64,000 nucleotides of DNA from Natrinema salifodinae (GTDB lineage Archaea > Halobacteriota > Halobacteria > Halobacteriales > Natrialbaceae), in NCBI RefSeq assembly GCF_900110455.1, contig NZ_FOIS01000001.1, positions 1,116,001 through 1,180,000 of the forward strand. The letters run 5' to 3'. Positions within the stretch are counted from its first letter, which is position 1. Every line of letters begins with the position of its first letter. The notes below the pieces were generated by a model, which saw only the letters and a program-made list of their open reading frames with translations, was not told the origin of the DNA and made no database searches. Made by a program: the position numbers and the translations under genes. Shown here piece by piece: positions 1 through 7,919 of the stretch.

Positions 1-313
1 ACGGGCCGCGTCGCAATTCGTCAGCGGAGAACGAAGTCGCCGGTCGCCGACGGCGATTCGCACGACCAATCTTTCGTTGACCGCGCCTCGCTCGCGCCAG
101 GCGAGCCGCGGTCGCGTGTCCGCGACCGGAAACGATGGGCTCGATCGTGCCAGCGCTCCCGTCGCTCGCCCCCGCCGTTTCTTTCCTCCGCTCCCCTTAG
201 CGGTATAAACGATGGCGGCCGGCGCTATAAAACAGTCTCGGGAAGCCGTCGCTCGCGCCGTGCGTGAGAATGCGTTCCATAACGAAAGGGGCGGCACCGA
301 AACGGGACACGAT
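1..313. other. Left-edge non-coding stretch with TATA-like elements
   Basis: No convincing gene is visible. Long open frames here and across the next gene on the minus strand are arginine/glutamate-rich shadows. Two TATA-like motifs occur on the plus strand, near 200-207 and at 223-231 (CTATAAAAC). The second sits about 85 bases before the ATG at 314 and may drive that gene with a leader of about 60 nt. Confidence 0.4.
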
Positions 314-958
314 ATGAGCGTCATCCGCCAGCCGACCGTCCTCGGCCGATCGACGCGGCGACGCGTGGTTGGCATCACCGCCGCGGTCTCGGCCGCGGCC
401 GTCGAGACGGTCGCAGTCGGGTGCTGGTTCGGTCTCGTCGTCGGCTCGCGGTCGACGTCGACCGCGCTCGCGGGACTCGGGGTGCTCTTCTGTGGCGCGT
501 TGCTCAGGACGGGCCTGTTCGGGGCGACGGTCAGCGAACTCGACGACCTCCTGCAGCCACGGCGCCTCGGCGCGGCGCTCGCGCTCACCACCGGCTGGAT
601 CGTGTGGCTGCTCGTGGCCGAACTGATCGGCGCCGCTGCCGGCGTCGTCGTCGCGACGGGCGTCCTCGCGAGCATCCTCACCGCGCAGTTCGTCCTCGAG
701 CGCCGCGTCTTCCGGCTGCACGCGAGCAACCGCGTGACGTTCACCCCCGTGATCCCGGGCCTGTTGATGGCCGTCGGCGCGGCGACGCTGCTGGCGTCCG
801 CCTGGTTCACCGACTGGGGGCTCTCGGCGCCGCCGCTCTCGCTGGGCCTCACGACGGTCGCGATCCGCGTCGAGGCGGTCCAGATCGGCGTCCTCGTCTT
901 CGGGCTCTTCGCCTTCCTCGCGCATCAGCGGCGGTTCCAGCGGATTCTCGATCCCTGA
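314..958 (+). CDS. Hypothetical integral membrane protein, 214 aa
   Basis: I do not recognise the family. After a short basic N-terminus (about 20 residues) the protein is almost entirely hydrophobic, with roughly six predicted membrane segments separated by short charged loops, and it ends in a basic, glutamine-rich cytoplasmic tail. An in-frame ATG lies at 212, but a TATA-like CTATAAAAC at 223-231 would then fall inside the coding region, and the 34 extra residues are polar and look non-coding. The ATG at 314 is therefore preferred. It is monocistronic; the next gene is on the other strand. Confidence 0.65.
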   Translation: MSVIRQPTVLGRSTRRRVVGITAAVSAAAVETVAVGCWFGLVVGSRSTSTALAGLGVLFCGALLRTGLFGATVSELDDLLQPRRLGAALALTTGWIVWLLVAELIGAAAGVVVATGVLASILTAQFVLERRVFRLHASNRVTFTPVIPGLLMAVGAATLLASAWFTDWGLSAPPLSLGLTTVAIRVEAVQIGVLVFGLFAFLAHQRRFQRILDP

Positions 959-1009
959 TCCCGGGCGGAGTCGATCACGCGTGCCCGCGAGCGACGGCGC
1001 GCTCTCGCG

Positions 1010-1645
1010 TTACTTCCCCTGCGCGCCGACGTTGTGGTCGCTCTCGAAGGAGTCCGGGTCCGGTTCGATGTCCGCGTACTGCACCGCGCGGCGGCCGAGC
1101 GTCACGACCCGCTTCTCGAGTTTCGGATCAACGAACTCGCCGTCTTCGAAGGCCGCGCTCGCGTTCGGGATCGCCGCCTCGTGGGGGATCACCCACGCGT
1201 TCAGCGCCCGACAGACGGATCGCATGTGCTCTAACGTCGTCACCGGGAAGGGCCCGCCCGAGACCGCCAGCAGGCCCACGGTCTCGTCCGCGAACTCGTC
1301 GAACCCGCAGTAGTCGATGGCGGTCTTCAGCGGCGAGGAGTAGGAGCCGTGGTACATCGGCGAGCCCAGGATAATCGTATCGGCCGCGCGAACGCGCGCC
1401 GCCAGGCGCTCGGCGTCGCCCGCCGCCTCGCGGTCCCGGTTCGCGTCGAAGGCCGGCAGTTCGTACTCGCGCAGGTCGAGGAGTTCGGTGCTCGCACCGG
1501 CGTGCTCGGCCGCCGAGAGGACGTGTTCGAGCGCGGTTCGGGTGCGACTGTCATCGCGGAGACTGCCGCAGATGGCGGCCACCCGCACGTCGCTATCGCT
1601 ATCGGCGTCTCCGTCGCTGACACGGCCGCTATCACTGTCGCTCAT
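1010..1645 (-). CDS. NAD(P)H-dependent FMN reductase, flavodoxin fold
   Basis: This is a 211-residue NADPH-dependent FMN reductase family protein, expected to reduce FMN or quinones with NAD(P)H in the cytoplasm. A serine/aspartate-rich N-terminal tail of about 20 residues precedes the flavodoxin-like core. The core shows the phosphate-binding GSLRDDSRTR motif after the first beta strand and GSPMYHGSYSSPLKTAIDY for the isoalloxazine site, followed by the usual LLAVSGGPFP strand. The start at MSDSDS (1645) is preferred over an in-frame start eight codons upstream, because the extra residues MLPVVRRG look unlike a haloarchaeal N-terminus. The exact electron acceptor cannot be read from the sequence. 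Confidence 0.85.
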   Translation of the reverse strand: MSDSDSGRVSDGDADSDSDVRVAAICGSLRDDSRTRTALEHVLSAAEHAGASTELLDLREYELPAFDANRDREAAGDAERLAARVRAADTIILGSPMYHGSYSSPLKTAIDYCGFDEFADETVGLLAVSGGPFPVTTLEHMRSVCRALNAWVIPHEAAIPNASAAFEDGEFVDPKLEKRVVTLGRRAVQYADIEPDPDSFESDHNVGAQGK

Positions 1646-1783
1646 GCCCCTCCGAACGACGGGGAGCAAGAAAAACCACCCGACGGTGCCGATTTCGAGC
1701 GGCGAGGCGCGCCGGCGACCCGACGCCGACGGGCGATCACCGTCGCGCCCACGATCGGCGACGTCCTGACGGCCGACCAGGCG

Positions 1784-1960
1784 GTGATCGTGCTGCTCGC
1801 GGGGAGCCTGATCTCACTGCCGATCGAGACGGTCAAGCGCTCGATTCCCTTCCAGTTCGGCATCTGGGGCACCGCGTTCGGAACGAAGGTGGTCGCCGTC
1901 AACGTCTGTCTGAAGGCCGCGTTCATCCTCGTCGCGATCGGCGTCTTCGCCGTCGTCTGA
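1784..1960 (+). pseudogene. Possible 3' remnant of a transporter-like membrane protein
   Basis: A plus-strand frame open up to the TGA at 1960 encodes a hydrophobic stretch (SLISLPIETVKRSIPF, then FGTKVVAVN, then a final hydrophobic helix) that looks like real membrane-protein sequence. No ATG precedes it. The only nearby in-frame start is GTG at 1784, giving 58 residues, and protein-like sequence (TIGDVLTADQ) continues upstream of that GTG without a start. It resembles the end of a larger permease, perhaps of the nucleoside-recognition (GATE) type, whose front is missing. A genuine GTG-started small membrane protein is the alternative. Confidence 0.35.
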
Positions 1961-2117
1961 GGGTGCGACGGACGGGAGCGTCAGCCTCCCTACCCCGGAT
2001 CTACTGCAGGAGGTGCGACCGCTCGGCGGTGTCAGCCGAGAGATCCGGAACGAAACTGGACCGGACGAAACCACAGGAAAGCGATCGAAACCGACGGTCG
2101 ATCGAATCGACTTCGCC

Positions 2118-2513
2118 TTACGCGCTCGATGCGGTCGCGTTCGACGACTGGAGGCTGCCGTACACGCCGGCCAGCGACAAGATCGCGATGAGGGCCCCGG
2201 CAATGCCGTTGATGCCGATCACCAGACTGCGATCGACGCCGAGGACGTGCGGCGCGGCCGCGATCCAGATCCCGATCAGTGCCAGAATCGCCGCGAGGAC
2301 GATACTGGGCGACCGGTGTTCGCCCGTCCGGTACGCGTGGAACGAGGCGAGGATCGCGGTCACCGCGCCGACGAGTGCGTTCTGGATTCCCATCGTCCCG
2401 GTGATCGTGAAGACGGCCGCCGACACCATGACGAACGCCCCGAGCGCCGCCGACAGTCCGGCCGTTCGTTCAACCAATACAGAACTATCGTCCGTGGATC
2501 GTGTCCGGCTCAT
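2118..2513 (-). CDS. Small four-helix membrane protein, SPW/DUF308-like
   Basis: This 131-residue protein has a short polar N-terminus, four predicted membrane segments in two similar halves, and a serine/alanine tail. The repeated pattern of a helix ending in IGIWIAAAP, then a polar turn, resembles SPW-repeat haloarchaeal membrane proteins, but the literal SPW motif is absent. The function is unknown. A TATA element about 27 bases upstream of the start codon (2536-2544) supports this ATG and a leaderless transcript. Confidence 0.65.
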   Translation of the reverse strand: MSRTRSTDDSSVLVERTAGLSAALGAFVMVSAAVFTITGTMGIQNALVGAVTAILASFHAYRTGEHRSPSIVLAAILALIGIWIAAAPHVLGVDRSLVIGINGIAGALIAILSLAGVYGSLQSSNATASSA

Positions 2514-2535
2514 CGATCGATCCTACGGGACGCCA

Positions 2536-2544
2536 GATATTTGA
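2536..2544 (-). promoter_or_regulatory. TATA element for the 2118-2513 gene
   Basis: On the minus strand the sequence reads CAAATATC, centred about 27 bases before the ATG at 2513. This is the spacing of a haloarchaeal leaderless promoter. Confidence 0.55.
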
Positions 2545-2784
2545 GCCCACCGACAATGTTCCGGCAGTGGTACGTCAGTGGATGCCGCTCTCGGTGCCGA
2601 CGCGGGACTGACGCCAGCGACCGCCGTCTAGACGAGCCAAACGATCACCCTCGCGAAGCGTTTCGGGACCGGGAACGGGAAATCGGCCGGGCCGTGGCGG
2701 ATCGATCGGCGATCCGGAGCTCGCCGATCGGTACTGGCCGTATTCGAGCGCGGCTGCCGCCGTCTGGCTACTTCAGGCTCGCCG

Positions 2785-2790
2785 TTTATC
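2785..2790 (+). promoter_or_regulatory. TATA element for the 2815-3024 gene
   Basis: TTTATC is centred about 28 bases before the ATG at 2815, typical of a leaderless haloarchaeal transcript. The rest of the 2514-2814 gap shows no gene. Confidence 0.6.
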
Positions 2791-2814
2791 GCACTCAACA
2801 ACGGACTACTTCGT

Positions 2815-3024
2815 ATGGGAGAATTCACCGACCGCCTCCTGATCCTCATCATCGCCGTCGTCGGGCTCGGGAGCCTGATTATCGCCTGGCTCGGCGGCTT
2901 CGTCGTCGCCGAGATGGGCGGCTGGATGGAGATCGGCGGCCTGGCCGTCCTGGTCGTGCTGTTCCTCGTCGCGTTGGTCGGCGTCTGGCACGAGTTCAAC
3001 ACCGTCGAGACGGAGTCCCGGTGA
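2815..3024 (+). CDS. Small two-helix membrane protein, 69 aa
   Basis: The protein has two predicted membrane helices (about residues 8-30 and 40-60) joined by a short loop with a GGWMEIGG motif, and an acidic C-terminal tail. It belongs to no family I can name. The upstream TATA at 2785-2790 and the good codon use support it as a real leaderless gene. It is monocistronic, with more than 140 bases before the next plus-strand gene. Confidence 0.7.
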   Translation: MGEFTDRLLILIIAVVGLGSLIIAWLGGFVVAEMGGWMEIGGLAVLVVLFLVALVGVWHEFNTVETESR

Positions 3025-3138
3025 GACCGGTCCGATTCGGTCGCGGGCCGACGAGCGCGTCGCTCGAGTTTGCGGCCCGCGAACGCGACCGCCGGGTGGG
3101 CGACGACTCGCGACGTCCTTGCAAGTCACCCCCCTATT

Positions 3139-3145
3139 CTTATTT
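3139..3145 (+). promoter_or_regulatory. TATA element for the 3169-3420 gene
   Basis: CTTATTT lies about 27 bases upstream of the ATG at 3169. It decides the start against a longer in-frame ATG at 3070 that lies upstream of this box. Confidence 0.55.
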
Positions 3146-3168
3146 CTGCCTCGGGATTGTGTAACGAT

Positions 3169-3420
3169 ATGCGATATCGGGAGCGGTCGATCAGGAGGGG
3201 GCAGCGCCGACAACACGTACATAAACGGCTCGCCGAACTCGAACGCGAGCTCGAAGAAACCAGGGATCGGGTCCGGCAGCTCGAAAATACATTACGGGGG
3301 GTGGTTCAAAACGCGAACGACGTTTCGATCGGCGGCCCCTGTAAGTGCGGCAAGAGCTTGCTACTGATTCGTCAACAAAAGATCTACTGTCCGCATTGCG
3401 GCTATAACCGAACGATGTAG
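3169..3420 (+). CDS. Coiled-coil plus zinc-ribbon small protein, 83 aa
   Basis: The N-terminal half is a basic, charged helix (RLAELERELEETRDRVRQLE) predicted to form a coiled coil. The C-terminal half carries a single zinc ribbon with CKCGKS and CPHCG as the two knuckles. This layout suggests a dimeric zinc-binding protein, possibly nucleic-acid or protein binding, but no specific function can be assigned. The ATG at 3169 is chosen because a TATA element lies 27 bases before it. An in-frame ATG at 3070 would add a segment containing that promoter. Confidence 0.7.
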   Translation: MRYRERSIRRGQRRQHVHKRLAELERELEETRDRVRQLENTLRGVVQNANDVSIGGPCKCGKSLLLIRQQKIYCPHCGYNRTM

Positions 3421-3545
3421 GGTCCGCTTCGCGTTGTTTCGTCCCAGTTTCGCCGCTCGACACCAGCTGTGTCTCCGTTCGCTGCCAGAGACAGTCGCAA
3501 ACCCGTGAGAGTTGACGTTTTCCGTCCGCAGCGAGATGAGTTGCT

Positions 3546-4019
3546 ATGGCGTCCGCAGAGAAGCGTCCCGACAGCGAGACGAACGACGTCATCGAGATTC
3601 TGTTGATCGAGCCGAATCCCGGTGACACACGCCTCTTTACGGAGAATCTCCGAGACGCAAAACTCACGAACACCGTCCATGCGGTCGACGACGGCGAGGC
3701 GGCGCTCGATTTCCTCCATCAGCGCGGCGACTACGAGGACGAGACGTGCCCGGATCTCATCCTCCTCGAGCCCCAGTTGCCCGGCACGAGCGGCATGGCA
3801 GTCCTGTCCGAACTCAACGGCGAACCGGCCCTGAACGACATCCCCATCGTCGTGCTCACGAGTTCCGAAGTAGGCGAAGAGATCGTGAAATCCCACGGGC
3901 TCGAAGCGGACGCCTACATCCGGAAACCGGTCGACGCCGAGGACTTCGTCGAGTTCGTCCAGTCCGTCGAGGACTTCTGGTTCGCGATCGTCCAAGAGAC
4001 CGACGACGCCGACGACTGA
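3546..4019 (+). CDS. Stand-alone receiver-domain protein with altered phosphosite
   Basis: This is a 157-residue CheY-like receiver without an output domain, from the haloarchaeal group that normally begins ILLVEDNPGD. The fold is clear: LLIEPNPGD after strand 1, PDLILL before strand 3, VVLTSS with the switch threonine (T105), and RKP with the conserved lysine (K127). Two features are odd. The usual phosphoacceptor aspartate in LLDxxLPG is glutamate here (E75, in LLEPQLPG), and the acidic pair is E22-P23 instead of E-D. The protein therefore may not accept phosphate and could act as a constitutive or phosphorylation-independent partner. Its cognate kinase is not in the window. Confidence 0.85.
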   Translation: MASAEKRPDSETNDVIEILLIEPNPGDTRLFTENLRDAKLTNTVHAVDDGEAALDFLHQRGDYEDETCPDLILLEPQLPGTSGMAVLSELNGEPALNDIPIVVLTSSEVGEEIVKSHGLEADAYIRKPVDAEDFVEFVQSVEDFWFAIVQETDDADD

Positions 4020-4621
4020 TCGCCAGGCCCGTCTCTCCGTTCGAACGCGATGCCGGCTCCTGGTTCCCTCGATCGATCACCGGTTGTCGTCGTCCGGCGC
4101 GCCTGGCGGCCGACAGCGAGTAACGGGGAGGATGAGGAGTGCGCCAGAGTGTTGACGCCACGTCGACCACTGAATTGGGAACTGTAGTGTCGCTTGGTGA
4201 CTACTTTTCGATTTATCACCAACACACGTTGGAATCACATCTATACGCGAACGGCTACCAATAGTGAGTAGGCAGGGAGGCAGAGCAGTACAGCACGGTC
4301 ACCGTGTTCGTTTCCAATCCGTTGCTACGCGTGCTTCCTCCCCACCACTCTGCCGCCCTGCCGCTTCGCGTGCCATTCCGGAGCGACCGTGTTCTCGAGG
4401 CCCGAACGCAAACGGGTTCGATCAGCGGTCGCACCGGTGCTCTTCCCGATCTAATAACGCTGAATCGCGTGCTGATGGCTCACTACTTTGTTCGCGAAGA
4501 AGACCGATCTCGGAGGGTCTCGAATGACGTCTGGGAACCTGCGCGTCGCGCAGAACCGCAGTCTCGGTCGAATTACTTCGCCCAATACGCGCCGCTCACG
4601 ATGTTGTTTGTAGTGAGGATA
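4020..4621. other. 600-base stretch without a supported gene
   Basis: Frames on both strands are short or have the composition of shadows. Base composition is locally less GC-rich around 4130-4270, with TATA-like segments (TTTATC near 4212 and CTATACG near 4242), but no convincing ORF follows. A GTG-started frame at 4264-4527 encodes an arginine/serine-rich product and was not accepted. The region ends at the 3' end of tRNA-Trp on the minus strand and could hold an untranslated RNA or decayed sequence. Confidence 0.4.
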
Positions 4622-4796
4622 TGGGGTCGGAGGGATTTGAACCCCCGATCGACTGATATCTCCGGTGCGCCTCGGAACTCCAGAGGGTCATCACACGGAC
4701 ACTGATCAGGTGCCCGATCAGTATATCAGTCTGGAGTGTCGTCCCGGGCGCGGTGCCTCTGGAGTCAGTCGCCATGCCTGGCTTGGCCACGACCCC
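4622..4796 (-). tRNA. tRNA-Trp (CCA) with a ~101-nt intron
   Basis: On the minus strand, 4796 to 4759 gives the 5' exon: acceptor GGGGUCG, D-arm, and anticodon stem ACUGA followed by loop CUCCAG. 4657 to 4622 gives the 3' exon: UCAGU, variable loop, T-arm with GGGGGUUCAAAUCCC, acceptor CGACCCC and discriminator A. CCA is not encoded. The anticodon CCA is at 4762-4760. The acceptor and anticodon stems pair perfectly once about 101 bases (4758-4658) are removed after loop position 37, the known archaeal tRNA-Trp intron site. The intron contains CTGA motifs and GTGATGA, like the box C/D guide RNA known in other haloarchaeal tRNA-Trp introns. Confidence 0.95.
4658..4758 (-). ncRNA. Box C/D-like guide RNA within the tRNA-Trp intron
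   Basis: The excised intron on the minus strand contains a GTGATGA box C-type motif near its 3' half and several CTGA box D/D' candidates, two of them close together in its first half. In Haloferax volcanii the homologous intron guides 2'-O-methylation of two nucleotides (C34 and U39) of the same tRNA; by homology this one should too. Segments such as CTCTGGAG in the intron are complementary to exon sequence around the anticodon. Exact intron ends are inferred from the mature tRNA fold and may shift by one or two bases. Confidence 0.7.
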
Positions 4797-4853
4797 GCGT
4801 CCCTCTGTTGGGGAATCCACCCTAAAGTGGTTTCGATTTGCGGCAGAATCGGG

Positions 4854-5768
4854 CTACAGCCACGGGGCCCGACCCGCGGTGTCGGTCGCGTCGTCGCCCG
4901 GATAGGCGCTCGTCTCGGTCTCGTCATCTCCCTCGCCGTCGTCGGTGGTCGACTCGTTCGAGCGGTCGCCGCCGTCGGTCAGCGCTCCCATCTGAGCGGC
5001 CGCGTCGCCCGAATCCGTCTCCGCGTTCGCGTCGTCCGCGTCGCGGAACGGGAAGTCGACGGCGAAGACGGCCGCGACGATCAGCGCGGCCAGGGGCGCC
5101 TGGCCGAACGCCATCCCGAGCAGGGACAGCGGGAGCAGACCGAGCGCGACGGCGCTGCCGAAGCGGAACCGGTCGATGTCCATGTACTTCCGGAGGAACG
5201 GCCCGGCGAGGGCGATCGTCAGCGCGAAGGCCACGCCGACGGCCGCCGCCAGCGTCGCGGAGGCGACGAGCGAGGGATCGGTCATCAGGTTGAACGACGC
5301 GCCGGACGGATCGATACTGGCGACCAGGCCCAGCCCGATGACGACCACGGGATTGGGGAGGTAGTCGCCGATGGTCGCGCTGGCGGTCTTGGCCGCGATG
5401 GCGGCGATGACCAGCGCCGCGAACCGCTCGAAAATGACGATGTCGAGCACGCTTCCGATCGCCGGCGCGAGCGCGGCTTGCACGGCCGCGAGCAGTATCA
5501 GCGGGATGCCGACGAGCATGACGACGGTCGCCTGCTCGCGGGGCGTGCCGTCCATCTCCGCGAGGATGACGGCGACGGTGGCGCTCCCGCCGAATATCAG
5601 CAGGCCGACCTGAATCGCGCCCAGCGGGTCGTCGAGCGCGCCGGCTAAGATCAACGCGGGGAAGACGCCGTCGACTAACGGCAGCATCATCACTAACGCC
5701 AACAGCCTGGCGTCACCCCCGACTATCTGTTCGAGGCGGAGAGCGACCGGGTGTTGCGACGTACTCAT
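4854..5768 (-). CDS. Haloarchaeal multi-pass membrane protein (DUF5794-like)
   Basis: This 304-residue protein has about seven hydrophobic segments in the first 235 residues, then an acidic, serine/threonine/aspartate-rich cytoplasmic tail of about 65 residues. The N-terminal block with VALRLEQIVGG, LPLVDGVFPAL and LLIFGGSATVAVILAEMDGTP matches my memory of the haloarchaeal family DUF5794, for which no function is known. The tail is low-complexity and typical of halophilic proteins. It ends 57 bases before tRNA-Trp on the same strand, but the tRNA likely has its own promoter there (a CTTTAGG-like box near 4825-4832). Confidence 0.75.
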   Translation of the reverse strand: MSTSQHPVALRLEQIVGGDARLLALVMMLPLVDGVFPALILAGALDDPLGAIQVGLLIFGGSATVAVILAEMDGTPREQATVVMLVGIPLILLAAVQAALAPAIGSVLDIVIFERFAALVIAAIAAKTASATIGDYLPNPVVVIGLGLVASIDPSGASFNLMTDPSLVASATLAAAVGVAFALTIALAGPFLRKYMDIDRFRFGSAVALGLLPLSLLGMAFGQAPLAALIVAAVFAVDFPFRDADDANAETDSGDAAAQMGALTDGGDRSNESTTDDGEGDDETETSAYPGDDATDTAGRAPWL

Positions 5769-6342
5769 CGGTTAGGGCCGATGGCCGTGACCCGTGGCCA
5801 GTGGGCGATAGGAATGCCGATCCCGTACCGATCGATCCGCACACCAGGTGATCGGTTTCGGATTGGGATTGGGATTCTGGCCATTCGCTGTGAGTTTTGG
5901 TGTAAAATTCCCGAACGCAAAGGAGGCGACGGAGTCGAAGCTCGTCCGGCCGTCGGTTCGGGCTGCGGATGCACTCACAGCGTACATACCCGAACACAGG
6001 AGCGGATTGTCAATAAACGTTGCGTGGGATTACGTTTCACGATCCGTCGGATCTCAGCCGATGACGGTCATATCCGTACGAGAATGAACAAAGTTTCGAC
6101 GAGAGTCGACGTTCGTCATGCTAGAACGGTTAGTCCCGCTCGACCGAGGTCGAGTACGGAACCGGGGCGGGACGGAGGTGAGACGGTCGCACCCGGCCTG
6201 GCGATCGACGATCGCGACCGTACCCGATCCCGCCCGGCCCCAGTCGGCGTCGACGGCCGAATTAGCTGCTGACGGCCCCGTTAACAGTTCGCAACCGGAG
6301 ATGTCTCGCAACGTTTTTGGCTCGGGAGTTCGGACGGTTTAC
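5769..6342. other. 574-base divergent intergenic region before guaB
   Basis: It separates the minus-strand membrane protein from plus-strand guaB and must carry both promoters. No ORF with haloarchaeal composition is present. A short G-rich tandem (three GGATT units near 5860-5876) and an AT-richer block at 5880-6090 are visible. A T-rich GTTTTTGG at about 6311-6319 lies roughly 27 bases before the guaB ATG and is the best TATA candidate. Confidence 0.4.
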
Positions 6343-7845
6343 ATGGCGAACGACGTTCCCGAGCACGAGCCCTATTCTTCGAAACTCCAGGTACCGGAAG
6401 CGCTGACGTTCGACGACGTGCTCCTCCGCCCGAAGGAGAGCCGCGTCGAACCCGACGACGCCGACCTCACCTCGCGCGTTTCGCGGAACGTCGAGGTCTC
6501 CGTTCCCATCCTCTCGGCCGCGATGGACACCGTCACGGAGAGCGGCATGGCCATCGCGATGGCCCGACACGGCGGGCTCGGCGTCCTCCACCGGAACATG
6601 AACATCGACGAGATGGTCGACGAGATCGAGCGCGTCAAGAGCGCCGACGAGCTCATCATCCCCCACGACGAGGTCGTCACCGCCGATCCCGAGATGACCG
6701 TCCGCGAGGTCGACGAGCTGATGGCCCGCGAAGGCGTCGGCGGCGCGCCCGTCGTCAACACCCGCGGCGAAGTGCTGGGGATCATCTCGAGTACGGACAT
6801 CCGTCCGCACCTCGAGGTCAACGAGGACGACGCGGTCACGGAAGCGATGACCGACGAGGTCATCACCGCGCCCGAGGACATCAACGCCCGCGACGCGTTC
6901 GACCTGATGTACGAACACAAGATCGAGCGCGTCCCGGTCGTCGACGACGAGAACCTGCTGGTCGGGCTCGTCACGATGCAGGGCATCCTCCAGCGCCGGG
7001 AGTACCAGGAGGCCGTCCGCGACGAGAACGATCGGCTCCGCCTGGGCGTCGCCGTCAGTCCCTTCGAGGAGGACCGCGCGCTCGCGGCCGACGAGGCCGG
7101 CGCCGACGTCCTCTTTATCGACACCGCGCACGCGCACAACCTGAACGTCATCGACGGCGCCCGCGAGATCAAGGAGTCCGTCGACGCCGACGTCGTCGTC
7201 GGTAACGTCGGCACCCGCGAGGCGGCCGAGGATCTGGTCGACTTCGCCGACGGTATCAAGGTCGGGATCGGCCCGGGCTCGATCTGTACCACCCGCGTCG
7301 TCTCCGGCGCCGGCATGCCCCAGATCACGGCCGTCTCGCAGGTCGCGGACGTCGCCAGCGAACACGACGTCCCCGTCATCGCAGACGGCGGCATCCGGTA
7401 CTCCGGCGACGCGATCAAGGCGGTCGCCGCCGGCGCGGACGCGGTCATGCTCGGCTCCTACTTCGCCGGCACCGACGAGGCGCCTGGTCGCGTCGTCACC
7501 ATGAACGGCAAGAAGTACAAGCAGTACCGCGGGATGGGATCGGTCGGTGCGATGAAATCCGGCGACAGCGACCGCTATCTCAAGGAAGAGCCCGACGAAG
7601 ACGACGAGTACGTCCCGGAAGGTGTCGAAGCGGCGACGCCGTATAAGGGTACCCTCAAGTCCGAACTCCACCAGCTCGCGGGCGGGATGCAGTCCGGCAT
7701 GGGGTACGTCGGCGCGGCGACGATCCCCGAGTTCAAGCAGCGTAGCGAGTTCGTCCGCGTCTCCGCGGCCGGCCAGGCGGAGAGCCACGCCCACGACGTC
7801 GTGATCACCGACGAGGCGCCGAACTACTCGCCCGACGGCGAGTAA
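6343..7845 (+). CDS. guaB: Inosine-5'-monophosphate dehydrogenase
   Basis: IMPDH oxidises IMP to XMP with NAD+, the committed step of GMP synthesis. The 500-residue protein has the full family layout: N-terminal barrel segment with LTFDDVLLRP, paired CBS domains at about 105-225, then the rest of the TIM barrel. The catalytic loop is GPGSICTTR with the active cysteine at 315, followed by ADGGIRYSGD (phosphate binding), GSYFAGTDEAPG and the flap YRGMGS. The start at MANDVPEHEP is chosen because the longer upstream open frame is arginine-rich and unlike IMPDH, and a T-rich promoter element lies just before it. No guaA is adjacent. Confidence 0.97.
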   Translation: MANDVPEHEPYSSKLQVPEALTFDDVLLRPKESRVEPDDADLTSRVSRNVEVSVPILSAAMDTVTESGMAIAMARHGGLGVLHRNMNIDEMVDEIERVKSADELIIPHDEVVTADPEMTVREVDELMAREGVGGAPVVNTRGEVLGIISSTDIRPHLEVNEDDAVTEAMTDEVITAPEDINARDAFDLMYEHKIERVPVVDDENLLVGLVTMQGILQRREYQEAVRDENDRLRLGVAVSPFEEDRALAADEAGADVLFIDTAHAHNLNVIDGAREIKESVDADVVVGNVGTREAAEDLVDFADGIKVGIGPGSICTTRVVSGAGMPQITAVSQVADVASEHDVPVIADGGIRYSGDAIKAVAAGADAVMLGSYFAGTDEAPGRVVTMNGKKYKQYRGMGSVGAMKSGDSDRYLKEEPDEDDEYVPEGVEAATPYKGTLKSELHQLAGGMQSGMGYVGAATIPEFKQRSEFVRVSAAGQAESHAHDVVITDEAPNYSPDGE

Positions 7846-7919
7846 CTAGTTCGACCGGTTTCGGCCCCCGCTCCGCGTTCGGGATCGGGTACCGATACGA
7901 TGAGTCCCAACGGGCCACC

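Noticed and set aside
197..925. Long minus-strand ORF opposite the first membrane protein
   Set aside because: It is arginine/glutamate/aspartate-rich with no fold-like pattern, as expected for a shadow of a high-GC coding frame.
4264..4527. GTG-started ORF downstream of the receiver gene
   Set aside because: The product is arginine/serine-rich with no recognisable pattern, and codon use is unlike neighbouring genes.
5860..5876. Short tandem GGATT repeat
   Set aside because: Only three units; too short to suggest a CRISPR, satellite or quadruplex element.
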